A stretch of 51,069 bases of DNA. Origin: DTNV01 sp964388435. GTDB lineage: Archaea; Micrarchaeota; Micrarchaeia; Norongarragalinales; UBA8480. The translations under genes were made by a program, and so were the position numbers. The DNA lies in assembly GCA_964388435.1 (NCBI GenBank), contig CAYMAH010000029.1, forward strand, positions 1 to 51,069. Reading direction: 5' to 3'. The notes beneath the pieces were generated by a model. That model ran no database searches. It saw only the letters and a program-made list of their open reading frames with translations, and was not told where the DNA came from. Of the stretch, positions 14,801 through 22,016 are shown in pieces (the stretch's first letter is position 1; each line of letters starts with the position of its first letter).

Positions 14801-15343
14801 CTAGACTATGAAAACTGCCGATGTAACCACCGTTGTCCAAAGGCCGTTCTTGTCGCATATTGCCGATTGGCTTATGTTCATTGTCTTTACTATCTTTTCA
14901 CTCATTTTGAATAGGTGCTCCTTTTCGTTCCAGGCGCTGTTCACGTCAAACTCTATTCCAAGCGTTGAGGCAAGCATCGAGGCCGCAAGATCTTCGGCGT
15001 AGTCTCCAGCCTTTTCGTCCGTCTCGCCGAAAGAGTGGTGTTCACTTAGATAACCATGCTGGCTTGAATCTGACGGTATTGCCACTCCAACGCTCGCCGC
15101 TATAAGACGGTTTGGCTCGTTTGAAGCGTTTCTGCTTATGACAACAAATACAACGCTTCCTGATTGAAGTTGTTGAAGACCATCCGTCTTGCTTATCTGC
15201 TTACAGTTTGGGGGCAGGATGCTTGAGACTGAGACAATGTTGAATCTTTCAATTCCGGCGTCTCTTAAAGCCAGTTCAAAGCTCGCCAGTTGGTCCTTGT
15301 GTTTTCCAACTCCCTTTGTCAAAAAAAAGCTTTTTGGAATCAT
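14801..15343 (-). CDS. pdaD: Pyruvoyl-dependent arginine decarboxylase
   Basis: PdaD makes agmatine from arginine, the first step of archaeal polyamine and agmatidine supply. The self-cleavage site VSVSSILPPNC is present; by analogy with the Methanocaldococcus enzyme the chain breaks between S40 and S41, and S41 becomes the pyruvoyl group. The beta subunit is residues 1-40 and the alpha subunit the rest, with GYLSEHHSFGE and ETDEKAGDYAEDLAA conserved. Length 180 is slightly longer than the usual 160-165. Confidence 0.95.
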   Translation of the reverse strand: MIPKSFFLTKGVGKHKDQLASFELALRDAGIERFNIVSVSSILPPNCKQISKTDGLQQLQSGSVVFVVISRNASNEPNRLIAASVGVAIPSDSSQHGYLSEHHSFGETDEKAGDYAEDLAASMLASTLGIEFDVNSAWNEKEHLFKMSEKIVKTMNISQSAICDKNGLWTTVVTSAVFIV

Positions 15344-15400
15344 TTAAAATCATTTTTTAAAAAATAGTGTAAAAAATGAAGTATAAAATTAAAAATGTTT

Positions 15401-15883
15401 TTATTGATTTTCAGTTTTTTCTTCGTTCAAATCCATTTGAAACGTTTCGTAGAATTTTTTCGTAGGCCTTAAAAACCTCGTCAAACCGTTTTTCTCAGAA
15501 CTTATATACTCTTTTTCCCTTAATTCTTTAACAGGGGTGTAAATCTCCCCCCGAAAATAATTTTTAAGCTCGCTCTGCTTGATTCCCTTCTTTTTTGCTA
15601 TCAACCCTAAAATTTTAATGGCTTTTTTTGAAAGCTCTGAATTTTCAGATATCTTCGAAACAAGTTTCACATAATCGCTTTTAATCTGCATTGAAACGCT
15701 CTTCTCGCCGACTATTATCTCCAACGCGGTTTCCCTGGAAGCGTAATCCCTTTTAAGCTCTTCCACCAACCCCTTTACTCTTTTCACTTCAATGTTCGTT
15801 ATCCTGCTAAGCTCTTCAAGCTCGACGCTTTTGTTTTCAAAGAAAACAACCGCTTCAATCATGCTTTTTTCTTCCATATCCAC
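15401..15883 (-). CDS. scpB: ScpB-like chromosome segregation protein
   Basis: The protein resembles ScpB, the winged-helix partner of SMC-ScpA. Seen are an N-terminal helix with MIEAVVFFENKSVELEELSR (compare the ScpB start), a basic middle segment, and the second winged helix AIKILGLIAKKKGIKQSEL with GEIYTPVKELREKEYI. The family is divergent, so the call rests on domain order and these motifs. No smc or scpA is in the window. It is divergent to uS2 at 15958. Confidence 0.75.
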   Translation of the reverse strand: MDMEEKSMIEAVVFFENKSVELEELSRITNIEVKRVKGLVEELKRDYASRETALEIIVGEKSVSMQIKSDYVKLVSKISENSELSKKAIKILGLIAKKKGIKQSELKNYFRGEIYTPVKELREKEYISSEKNGLTRFLRPTKKFYETFQMDLNEEKTENQ

Positions 15884-15957
15884 CTTTAATTTTCAAACAA
15901 GAGGTTTAAAAGTTTTTTGAGAGCTAATTTAATTGAAAAAAAAAGGTGATTCTATTT

Positions 15958-16536
15958 TTGGATTTTTTAATTTCACAAGATAAGTATTTGGAAGCAGGTG
16001 TGCACATCGGCACGAAAACAAAAACCGGTAAAATGAGAAACTACATCTACAAGGCAAGGGAAGACGGTCTTCATGTTCTTGACTTGAAGAAAACAAACGA
16101 GAGAATAAAAAACGCGATAACAATGCTTTCAAGATACAACCCGGCAAACGTCTACATAGTGGGTGGCAAGGACAACGCGAAAACTCCGTTACTTAAAATG
16201 TGCGAGTTGACTGGCTTTAAGCCAATAGTTGAAAGGTTCACTCCAGGAAGGTTCACAAACCCTTCAAGAGAGGACTTCAACGAACCGGCGATTGTATTCA
16301 TAGTCGATCCAGCCGTGGACAAGCAAGCGCTTAAAGAGGCTTTCGAGTCAGACGTTCCGACAATAGCGTTATGCGATACGAACAATGAAATAAAATACGT
16401 TGATCTTGTAATACCAACCAACAACAAGGGAAAGAAAGCGCTTTCGCTTATATTATGGATAATTGGAAAAGAAATCTGCAAGCTTCAGGGAAAGAAAGAA
16501 GAAGACTTTCCGGAATTAAAAGATTTTATGGGTTAA
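15958..16536 (+). CDS. rps2: Small ribosomal subunit protein uS2
   Basis: uS2 with the family motifs YLEAGVHIGTKTKTGKM, FTPGRFTNP, VFIVDPAVDKQALKEA and IALCDTNNEIKYVDLVIPTNNKGKKA. Length 192 fits archaea. The annotated frame reaches a GTG at 15946, but that GTG is the ribosome site itself (GGTGA). The TTG at 15958 is placed eight bases after it and gives MDFLISQDKYLEAG. The next gene is the MEMO protein, an archaeal neighbourhood also seen in other genomes. Confidence 0.95.
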   Translation: MDFLISQDKYLEAGVHIGTKTKTGKMRNYIYKAREDGLHVLDLKKTNERIKNAITMLSRYNPANVYIVGGKDNAKTPLLKMCELTGFKPIVERFTPGRFTNPSREDFNEPAIVFIVDPAVDKQALKEAFESDVPTIALCDTNNEIKYVDLVIPTNNKGKKALSLILWIIGKEICKLQGKKEEDFPELKDFMG

Positions 16537-16540
16537 TTTT

Positions 16541-17287
16541 ATGAGAACTCCTGCCGTGGCGGGTTCCTTTTACCCTTCAACTAAACAGCAATGCGTTGAA
16601 TTCATAGAATCAAACACCTGCGCTGAGAAGACAAGCTCTAAAATAGTAATAACACCCCACGCCGGCTGGGCTTTCTCAGGAAAAACAGCCATTCACTCTT
16701 TTCAATCACTAAAAAACATGGGTTTGAACAGATTTCTAATAATAGGCCCCTCTCACTATTTTTCAGAAGGCGTTTTTTTAAGCGGCCAGTCTTGGAAGAC
16801 TCCCCTGGGAACAGCAAAACACGATAAAAATCTGGTAGAACAACTTGGCTTTGAAGTAAATGAAAGTTTTCACAGGCCAGAACACTCAATTGAAGTTCAA
16901 ATTCCATTTCTGCAGTATTTTTTTAAAGAATTCACCTTTGCAGCTCTTCTTCTAGGCGACCAGTCTTGGAGTTCATGTCTGCAAGTGGCTAAATCCATTC
17001 CCGAAGACGTGGCGGTTATAGCAAGCTCCGACTTCACCCACTACGAACCGGAGGAAACCGCAAGAAGCAAGGATTTTGAAGCCATGGCCTTTGTTGAAAA
17101 ACTGAAATCAAGGGAATTTAACGAGCATGTTGAAAAAAACAACATTTCAATCTGCGGTTACGGTCCTATAACAATAGCAATTGAAGTGGCTAAAAGAAAT
17201 TGCAAGAAAGGAGTTTTATTGGATTTTTCAAATTCCGGGGAAACAGGAAGAGGAGTTGTGGATTACGTAAGCTTTGCTTTTGTTTAA
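16541..17287 (+). CDS. MEMO-family protein (AmmeMemoRadiSam B)
   Basis: The 248-residue protein matches the MEMO1/AmmeMemoRadiSam B family. The ligand-binding histidines of its extradiol-dioxygenase-like fold are visible in TPHAGWAFSGKTA, GPSHYF, RPEHSIEVQIPFLQYFF and SSDFTHYE. Near the C-terminus are CGYGPITIAIE and YVSFAFV, also typical. It follows uS2 by four bases. Archaeal clusters often pair it with an AMMECR1 protein and a radical-SAM enzyme, neither of which is here. Enzyme activity is not established for the archaeal proteins. Confidence 0.93.
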   Translation: MRTPAVAGSFYPSTKQQCVEFIESNTCAEKTSSKIVITPHAGWAFSGKTAIHSFQSLKNMGLNRFLIIGPSHYFSEGVFLSGQSWKTPLGTAKHDKNLVEQLGFEVNESFHRPEHSIEVQIPFLQYFFKEFTFAALLLGDQSWSSCLQVAKSIPEDVAVIASSDFTHYEPEETARSKDFEAMAFVEKLKSREFNEHVEKNNISICGYGPITIAIEVAKRNCKKGVLLDFSNSGETGRGVVDYVSFAFV

Positions 17288-17404
17288 ATGGAGTGCAAGA
17301 ATGAGAGAAAGGAACAAATCAAGAAAATAATGGAAAACCTCCATGCGGTTGTCCTTTTCACTCCTGCTTCGCCACTGTCTCTTTTTTCTCCACAACACCT
17401 CTAG
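17288..17404 (+). CDS. Possible 38-aa peptide
   Basis: An ATG directly after the MEMO stop opens a 38-codon frame, MECKNERKEQIKKIMENLHA then a hydrophobic end, stop 17402-17404. The N-terminus looks coding (basic, helical). There is no ribosome site other than the upstream gene's end. It may be a coupled short peptide, a remnant of a longer gene, or chance. The following bases to 17480 hold nothing recognisable. Confidence 0.2.
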   Translation: MECKNERKEQIKKIMENLHAVVLFTPASPLSLFSPQHL

Positions 17405-17480
17405 TTTAATTACAACGCTTGCTTAATATAAATATTTTTTGTTTTTTTTCACAATAGTAACATTGACTTAAGTCGAATTT

Positions 17481-17666
17481 TCAACTTAACTCATAGAAAA
17501 AATAAAGAGAAACGCTGCTGAAAACGCTTCCTAATATAACGAAGTTAGTAACCCCGTTTTCAATGAAATTAAACGCCAAGAGAAGGACAAACAAAACGAA
17601 TATTGCAATATTAAGATAAAAAATCGCTTTTCTAAGTTTCTTTTTTTCTTTCATTTTTTTCACCAT
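17481..17666 (-). CDS. Small two-helix membrane protein, 61 aa
   Basis: A basic N-terminus (MVKKMKEKKKLRKA) and two membrane helices (IFYLNIAIFVLFVLLLAF and TNFVILGSVFSSVSLYFF). It resembles many unassigned small archaeal membrane proteins; the positive-inside rule puts the N-terminus in the cytoplasm. It has no sequence similarity by eye to the 5.9-7.6 kb family (no RxDFL motif). Confidence 0.55.
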   Translation of the reverse strand: MVKKMKEKKKLRKAIFYLNIAIFVLFVLLLAFNFIENGVTNFVILGSVFSSVSLYFFYELS

Positions 17667-17743
17667 AACCTTTTAAATACATTAGCATTACAATTATTTA
17701 AAACTTGCTTTAACTTAAAAAGCAATGAAAAAGAGGGTTTAGA

Positions 17744-17956
17744 ATGGATAATTATGAACGTTTTCAGTTCCCCCCCGCACCTGTAAAAGCGGGAGAAGAG
17801 TACGACGTTGAAATACTTGACCTGTCAAGAAGAGGAGATGGAGTGTGCAAGATCGAAAAATTCACGATCTTCGTCCCGGGAACCTCAAAAGGAGAAAAAT
17901 GCAGGATAATAATAAAAGAAGTTAAAAGAACTTTTGCAATAGGAGAAAGGGTTTAA
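17744..17956 (+). CDS. Single TRAM-domain protein
   Basis: At 70 residues this is a stand-alone TRAM domain: PPAPVKAGEEYDVEILDLSR, RGDGVCKIEKFTIFVPGTSKGE, KCRIIIKEVKRTFAIGERV. Such archaeal proteins bind RNA and act as RNA chaperones resembling bacterial cold-shock proteins (TRAM0076 in Methanococcus). The GDGV and FVPGT elements are the conserved beta turns. It converges on EF-1beta. Confidence 0.92.
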   Translation: MDNYERFQFPPAPVKAGEEYDVEILDLSRRGDGVCKIEKFTIFVPGTSKGEKCRIIIKEVKRTFAIGERV

Positions 17957-17997
17957 GAACACAGAGGAAGCCCACACCGTTTACGGATGGGAGGATG

Positions 17998-18243
17998 TCA
18001 CATCAAACCCACTTCTTCAACGCTTACGCTGCTGACCCCCTGGATTTTGGAGATTTCCTCTTCAAAATCCCTTGCTTCGGAATCATCGCATATAAAAGAA
18101 ACTTTAATTGCCTTTGTTCCGAAGACATAATCCTCTATCTTGCCCGAGTTGTACCCGCTTATTTTCCTTAATTCTTCAAGCATTTTTTCTATCTTATCCT
18201 GCTCTTCGGGAACCACCGTTAAAAGCGTTAAAACTTTTCCCAT
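17998..18243 (-). CDS. ef1b: Elongation factor 1-beta (aEF1B)
   Basis: aEF1B exchanges GDP for GTP on aEF1A. The 81-residue protein has the ferredoxin-like fold pattern of the family: MGKVLTLLTVVPEEQDKIEK, VFGTKAIKVSFICDD and KIQGVSSVSVEEVGLM. A longer frame reaches 18285, but it overlaps the zinc-finger gene; the ATG at 18243 is the family start and lies eight bases after that gene's stop. Pairing with the zinc-finger gene is the common archaeal arrangement. Confidence 0.9.
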   Translation of the reverse strand: MGKVLTLLTVVPEEQDKIEKMLEELRKISGYNSGKIEDYVFGTKAIKVSFICDDSEARDFEEEISKIQGVSSVSVEEVGLM

Positions 18244-18250
18244 TTCAAAA

Positions 18251-18406
18251 TCACGGTCCTTCAAAGCCGCAGGAACCGCAAACATAGGTGTTTCCAGTAT
18301 TCCTGCAATCTTCGCATCTTATAATAGTTTCAGTGCAATTTTCACCAGGGCATTGAAACTTCACGTACTTCAACGTGTTTCTGCCACAACTTGAACATAC
18401 TGCCAT
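18251..18406 (-). CDS. Eight-cysteine zinc-finger protein, 51 aa
   Basis: This short gene encodes MAVCSSCGRNTLKYVKFQCP and then three more cysteine pairs. The cysteines are C4/C7, C19/C24, C31/C34 and C43/C46, with the conserved ending CGFEGP. It is the small archaeal zinc-finger family represented by Haloferax HVO_2753, commonly encoded just before EF-1beta, exactly as here. The function is unclear; the Haloferax protein affects biofilm and swarming. A GAGG site (18421-18424) precedes the ATG. The stop is seven bases before the EF-1beta start. Confidence 0.9.
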   Translation of the reverse strand: MAVCSSCGRNTLKYVKFQCPGENCTETIIRCEDCRNTGNTYVCGSCGFEGP

Positions 18407-18460
18407 TTTTTTTCAATCAACCTCGATTATTCTTAGAAAGAATTAAATTATTAAACCTAA

Positions 18461-18469
18461 AATATTTAA
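18461..18469 (+). promoter_or_regulatory. TATA-like element of the tRNA gene
   Basis: AATATTTAA lies 12-20 bases before the first tRNA base in an AT-rich gap shared with the zinc-finger gene. The spacing puts transcription start at or just inside the tRNA or requires a slightly more upstream element (AATTATTAAA around 18446-18455). Confidence 0.3.
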
Positions 18470-18502
18470 TCTTATCGGAAGGGGTTATAGTATAACTTGG
18501 AT

Positions 18503-18520
18503 TTTTTGTGAAAACCAAAA
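18503..18520 (+). other. Predicted D-loop tRNA intron, 18 bases
   Basis: A bulge-helix-bulge motif can be drawn: TTGG (18497-18500) pairs with CCAA (18515-18518). Three-base bulges ATT (18501-18503) and AAA (18519-18521) flank it, and TTTT pairs with AAAA around a GTG loop. Cutting after the second base of each bulge removes exactly this segment and restores a normal D loop. The site is between positions 20a and 21, a non-canonical location. Confidence 0.7.
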
Positions 18521-18537
18521 AGAACGGAAGCTTGCGG

Positions 18538-18550
18538 TTTAAATGCAAAA
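18538..18550 (+). other. Predicted anticodon-loop tRNA intron, 13 bases
   Basis: TTGC (18532-18535) pairs with GCAA (18545-18548). The 5' bulge is GGT (18536-18538) and the 3' bulge is AAA (18549-18551). Cutting after the second base of each bulge places the intron at the canonical 37/38 site. The inner loop is very short, so this is a relaxed bulge-helix-bulge with only the outer and central helices. Confidence 0.75.
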
Positions 18551-18629
18551 AGCTTCAAATCGGGGTTCAAATCCCCGTAACCCCGTTTTCAACAAACTAA
18601 TTTTAACCTTCTACTCCCTAATAAAACCA

Positions 18630-18947
18630 ATGTTCAGGAAAACAATCGAAGATTTTATTTGCGAGAACTGCGGTTTTAAGGTAAATGGCAATGGCTTTAC
18701 TGATCATTGCCCCAAATGCCTTGCAAGCAAGCACGTTGACATCGAACCAGGAGACAGGCTTTCAAAATGCGGGGGTTTGATGCTTCCAATAAGCGTGGAT
18801 TACTCAAACTATGAGTTTACGATAGTCTACAAGTGCTTTAAATGCGGTTCAATCAAAAGAGTTTCAGCGGCGCCTGACGATGAAAAGAAAAAGCTTGAAT
18901 CACTGACAAGTGCTAAAAAAAAAGCTTTAAGCAATAAATTTAAATAA
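18630..18947 (+). CDS. RNHCP-domain protein
   Basis: The protein matches the RNHCP family of small zinc proteins: DFICENCGFKV, then GFTDHCPKCLASKHVDIEPGD, and KCGGLMLPI. The family's RNHCP signature is here TDHCP. A second CxxC, YKCFKCGSI, sits near the C-terminus. It is predicted to bind two zinc ions; function is unknown. An in-frame ATG at 18543 lies inside the tRNA, so the start at 18630 is used. Confidence 0.85.
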   Translation: MFRKTIEDFICENCGFKVNGNGFTDHCPKCLASKHVDIEPGDRLSKCGGLMLPISVDYSNYEFTIVYKCFKCGSIKRVSAAPDDEKKKLESLTSAKKKALSNKFK

Positions 18948-18968
18948 TTTGATACCCAACTTTAAACA

Positions 18969-19646
18969 ATGAGCTCAATTCGATATCTCGGCCATTCAAG
19001 CTTTGAGATTAATCTAGAAGGAAGAATAATTTACACCGACCCGTGGTTCAATCCAAAGCCAAAAGAAATGACTCGAACCATACCCCCATTAATAAACGCT
19101 TTAGACATTAAAAAAGCGGATTTTATTTTAATAACGCACGAACACTTCGACCACTGCGATCCTTTCGACGTGGCTGGAATGGAAAAAAGAACTTTCGCAA
19201 GCGTTCTGGCACCGGAAGAAACCTTGGTAAAGCTTGACATTCCCGAGAACAAGAAAGTAAGCGTGAACGAAGAGGAAAGCTTTAACCTTCAAGGGGTAGA
19301 TTTCACCATAACCCAGGCAAAACACCCTCAAAGCGTGCACCCCGTGGGTTTTATTGTCGAATATAATGACAAAAGTTTTTATTTTGCAGGGGACACGTAT
19401 GATTTTTACGACATGAATTTAATAGACGTGGACGTTTCAATGATTCCAATAGGGGGAAAATACACGATGGATGTTCTAGCCGCCGTCAACGCTTTGAAGA
19501 GAATAAAAACAAGCTTTGTGATTCCAATGCACTATAATACTTTTCCTGCAATAAACGCCAACGTGGAGGATTTCGCAAAAAGAGTAAAGCAGGACACGAA
19601 ATGCATTCCCGTTGTTTTAAGGCCGGGAGGAGAGTTTAATTTTTAA
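18969..19646 (+). CDS. UPF0173-type metal-dependent hydrolase
   Basis: A 225-residue metallo-beta-lactamase fold protein of the UPF0173/UlaG-like group: RYLGHSSFEIN, the metal site THEHFDHCD (H57, H59, D61, H62), the lone H of AKHP, AGDTYDF and IPMHYNTFP. Substrate is unknown for the archaeal members. It follows RNHCP on the same strand and precedes the conserved 126-aa protein by 17 bases, so they may be co-transcribed. Confidence 0.92.
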   Translation: MSSIRYLGHSSFEINLEGRIIYTDPWFNPKPKEMTRTIPPLINALDIKKADFILITHEHFDHCDPFDVAGMEKRTFASVLAPEETLVKLDIPENKKVSVNEEESFNLQGVDFTITQAKHPQSVHPVGFIVEYNDKSFYFAGDTYDFYDMNLIDVDVSMIPIGGKYTMDVLAAVNALKRIKTSFVIPMHYNTFPAINANVEDFAKRVKQDTKCIPVVLRPGGEFNF

Positions 19647-19663
19647 AAAAAAGGTGATTTAAA

Positions 19664-20044
19664 TTGATTTTAGGAGGAAGAATTCTGCAGGTAAGCGGAA
19701 ACAAGTCAAAGGACGAAAACCCGAAAAACTACAACGTGAATGTTAAAATAGACGAGGTCAAGTCAGAGAAAACCAGAAGCGTGATATTCTACACCTACAC
19801 AGTAGACTACGCCGACATTGGACAGTTAAACGTAAAAGGAGAGTTATACGTGGATGAAAAGGGTTTGGAAAAAGAATGGAAGGACAAAAAACAACTGCCC
19901 TCCCCCGCACTTGAAGACGTTTTAACAGCCATAATGTATTCAGGCTCAACAATAGGAACGCTTATGGCATTTGCTTTGAACCTAAGCGCGCCTCTAAACA
20001 TGCCTAAAGTGCAAATTCAAAAAAACGAGTCGCCGGCTAGCTGA
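19664..20044 (+). CDS. Unknown protein with strong translation signal, 126 aa
   Basis: I cannot name the family. The predicted fold is mostly beta: MILGGRILQVSGNK, VNVKIDEV, VIFYTYTVDYADIGQLNVKG. A C-terminal helix follows (LEDVLTAIMYSGSTIGTLMA) and then a Pro-rich end. The pattern of antiparallel strands plus a long helix resembles SecB-like chaperone folds, which is speculation. TTG start with the GGTGA/A-tract leader that also precedes dnaG, uS2 and P1, so it is probably well expressed. Confidence 0.75.
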   Translation: MILGGRILQVSGNKSKDENPKNYNVNVKIDEVKSEKTRSVIFYTYTVDYADIGQLNVKGELYVDEKGLEKEWKDKKQLPSPALEDVLTAIMYSGSTIGTLMAFALNLSAPLNMPKVQIQKNESPAS

Positions 20045-20447
20045 ACTCTCCATAAGTGGAAAGCAAAGTCAAAACAAGAAAAACAGCTGCAACGTAAAGC
20101 GGAAGCGCTATTCCGAAGAAAAACGGTTGGTTTGAACAGCCGCTTGTGCAGAACTTAGGAGCAAAATAAGTGATGTAGGAAAGCCACAGCGAAACAATAA
20201 GCCCAACCAAACTAAGAACGGTTAAAACAACGGAAAGATTTTTTCTGTTAAAAGCTAAAATCGCAATGCCCACAACCGCGAGAATGAAAGATATTATTCT
20301 CAAAATCCAACAGTAAATGCAGGCTTGATATCCCATCAAGCTTAAGGCGATGCTTGTAACCCCGCTGATCAAGCTTATAATTATTATTAAAATAATCGTT
20401 TGCCTAAAATCAATAAAACGCATGTTTCCTTTTTTTGAAAGTAACAT
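20037..20447 (-). CDS. DsbB/BdbC-like disulfide oxidoreductase
   Basis: Four membrane helices and two cysteine motifs: YQACIYCWILRI, matching the CxxCxxxR redox site after helix 1, and KFCTSGCSNQP in the second outer loop, ahead of the last helix. The layout is that of DsbB/BdbC, which passes electrons from a thiol oxidant to quinone. Cysteine-rich pilins in the array suggest why extracellular disulfides would matter. It overlaps the convergent upstream gene by eight bases. An inner ATG at 20423 is also possible. Confidence 0.72.
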   Translation of the reverse strand: MLLSKKGNMRFIDFRQTIILIIIISLISGVTSIALSLMGYQACIYCWILRIISFILAVVGIAILAFNRKNLSVVLTVLSLVGLIVSLWLSYITYFAPKFCTSGCSNQPFFFGIALPLYVAAVFLVLTLLSTYGEFS

Positions 20448-20491
20448 TTAAAAACATTATCGCCTCAAAATAATCAATTAAATCCGTTTCA

Positions 20492-20505
20492 CTGCTTTAA
20501 AGCAG
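20492..20505. promoter_or_regulatory. Perfect palindrome in the rpl1 leader
   Basis: CTGCTTTAAAGCAG is a perfect 14-base palindrome directly before the GGAGGAGC ribosome site of uL1. As RNA it gives a five-pair hairpin with a TTAA loop that could hide the ribosome site; as DNA it could be a repressor operator. uL1 represses its own operon in methanogens, but the known binding site is within the start of the coding region, so the match is only positional. Confidence 0.4.
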
Positions 20506-20517
20506 GAGGAGCTTATC

Positions 20518-21138
20518 ATGGAAAAAATAGAACAGGCAATAGAACAAGCACTTGCTTTCAAAGGAAAAAGAAAATTTCAGCAGAAGGTCGACCTAGCGGT
20601 AAACTTCGAAAGAGTGGACTTCAAAAAGCCGGAGAACAGGCCGTTAATTGAAATAACTCTTCCACACGCCCCCTCCGACTTCAAGATAGCGGTTTTTGCA
20701 GACGGTTCGCCCGCGGTGGAAGCAAAAAAATACGCGGACCTTGTAATAAGCGGGGCTGAAATACAAAATTACGTCACAGACAAAAAAAAGCAGAAAGAAC
20801 TTCTTAAATACCAGCTTTTGTCCACGCCGCAGTTAATGACCATTGTAGGAAAACAGCTAGGGCAGGTGTTAGGCTCCAAGGGAAAACTTCCAAAACCAAT
20901 ACCCCCGACAGCTGATTTGAAAAGCTTTATAGAAAAATCAAGAAAAACCATTTTTCTGAGAAGCAAGGGTAAATACCTTCCTGTTTTACACTGCATAATC
21001 GGAAATGAAAACATGAACAAAGAAGAGATAACTGAAAACGCGTCAGCGGTTTTGGACGTTCTAAGAAAAAAATACGGCGAAACCACCATAACAAGCGTTT
21101 ACGTAAAACTTACAATGGGAAAAGCCTTCAAAGCGTGA
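20518..21138 (+). CDS. rpl1: Large ribosomal subunit protein uL1
   Basis: The 206-residue protein has the archaeal uL1 pattern: FQQKVDLAVNFERVDFKKPENR, EITLPHAPS, a hinge with VISGAEIQNYV, the LGSKGKLPKPIPPTADL RNA-binding loop, and a C-terminal VYVKLTMGKAFKA. It forms the mobile L1 stalk that handles tRNA leaving the E site. It leads the uL1-uL10-P1 operon, 8 bases before uL10, with a very good GGAGGAG site. Confidence 0.96.
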   Translation: MEKIEQAIEQALAFKGKRKFQQKVDLAVNFERVDFKKPENRPLIEITLPHAPSDFKIAVFADGSPAVEAKKYADLVISGAEIQNYVTDKKKQKELLKYQLLSTPQLMTIVGKQLGQVLGSKGKLPKPIPPTADLKSFIEKSRKTIFLRSKGKYLPVLHCIIGNENMNKEEITENASAVLDVLRKKYGETTITSVYVKLTMGKAFKA

Positions 21139-21145
21139 ATTTAAA

Positions 21146-21955
21146 ATGATAACAAAAAACAAGAAAATAGAAACCGTCGAATTAATCTCAAAAAAACTCG
21201 ACTCTTACAAAACAATAGTGGTTGCAAGCATAGAAGGGCTTTCTTCAAAGCAGTACAATTCAATCAAAAAAAAGCTGAGAAAGGACGCGGAAATAATATT
21301 CGCAAGGAAAACACTTTTGAAAATGGCGTTGAAAAACAAGAACATCAACATTGAAGATAAAATGAAGGGAAGCGTTGTCCTGATTCTAACCAATCTAAAC
21401 GCCTTTAAAATCTACAACTTCCTAAAATCAAACAAGTCAAAAACAAAGGCGAAACCTGGAATGGTGGCGCTTTCAGAAATCATCATACCCGCTGGAGAAA
21501 CAAGTCTTGCTCCAGGCCCGGTGCTAACAGAATTAAAACAAGCCAAAATAGACGCAAGAATTCAAGGCCAAAAAATAGTGATTCTAAAAGACTGCGTTTT
21601 CATCAAAAAAGATGAGGCGGTATCAAACGAAAAATCTGCTATTCTGTCAAAACTTGGAATAGAGCCTTTCGAAAGCAGAATCTCAGTGATATCTGTTTAT
21701 GACAATGGACAATTATATTTAGGACGGGATCTTGACGTTGACGAAGAGCAGCTTAAAGCAAACCTTGCAATCGCAAGGCTTAACGCCATAACCCTTGCCG
21801 TTGAAATAGAACTATTCACTCCTTCAACCACGCCCTTAATCATTTCAAAGGCTTTTTCAAGAGCCAGGGCTTTGGAAGCCAAGATAAACGTTGAACAGGC
21901 GGTTAAAGAGGCTTCACCAAAACCAGAGCCTCCGACAGAACCTCAAAACAGTTAA
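21146..21955 (+). CDS. rplP0: Large ribosomal subunit protein uL10 (P0)
   Basis: uL10 anchors P1 dimers to the ribosome. The N-terminal half reads KTIVVASIEGLSSKQYNSIK, IIFARKTLLKMAL and KPGMVAL; the second domain includes GETSLAPGPVLTELKQ, matching archaeal P0. The C-terminal helices for binding P1 are present (residues about 205-255). The end is a proline-rich PKPEPPTEPQNS, whereas most archaeal P0 proteins end in an acidic tail and LFG like P1. That shortening is likely real because the next gene follows normally. Confidence 0.95.
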   Translation: MITKNKKIETVELISKKLDSYKTIVVASIEGLSSKQYNSIKKKLRKDAEIIFARKTLLKMALKNKNINIEDKMKGSVVLILTNLNAFKIYNFLKSNKSKTKAKPGMVALSEIIIPAGETSLAPGPVLTELKQAKIDARIQGQKIVILKDCVFIKKDEAVSNEKSAILSKLGIEPFESRISVISVYDNGQLYLGRDLDVDEEQLKANLAIARLNAITLAVEIELFTPSTTPLIISKAFSRARALEAKINVEQAVKEASPKPEPPTEPQNS

Positions 21956-22016
21956 ACTTTAAATTTTTTTTTTATTTTATTGAGAGTGTTTTTTAAAAAA
22001 AAAGGTGATTTTAAAT

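Larger units (their letters stand above)
18481..18585 (+). tRNA. tRNA-Arg(GCG) with two predicted introns
   Basis: The acceptor stem GGGGTTA (18481-18487) pairs with TAACCCC (18578-18584), G73 is at 18585, and no CCA is encoded. The T arm is CGGGG-TTCAAAT-CCCCG (18561-18577). The anticodon stem is GAAGC (18527-18531) with GCTTC (18552-18556). Removing 18503-18520 and 18538-18550 leaves a 74-base tRNA with loop TTGCGGA and anticodon GCG (18534-18536). A20, C35 and G73 agree with arginine identity. The mature D loop AACTTGGATA has A14, G18G19 and A21; the D stem GTAT/GAAC has one A-A mismatch. Confidence 0.85.

Noticed and set aside
18543..18629. Upstream ATG for the RNHCP gene
   Set aside because: It lies inside the mature tRNA-Arg sequence; the start at 18630 fits the domain.
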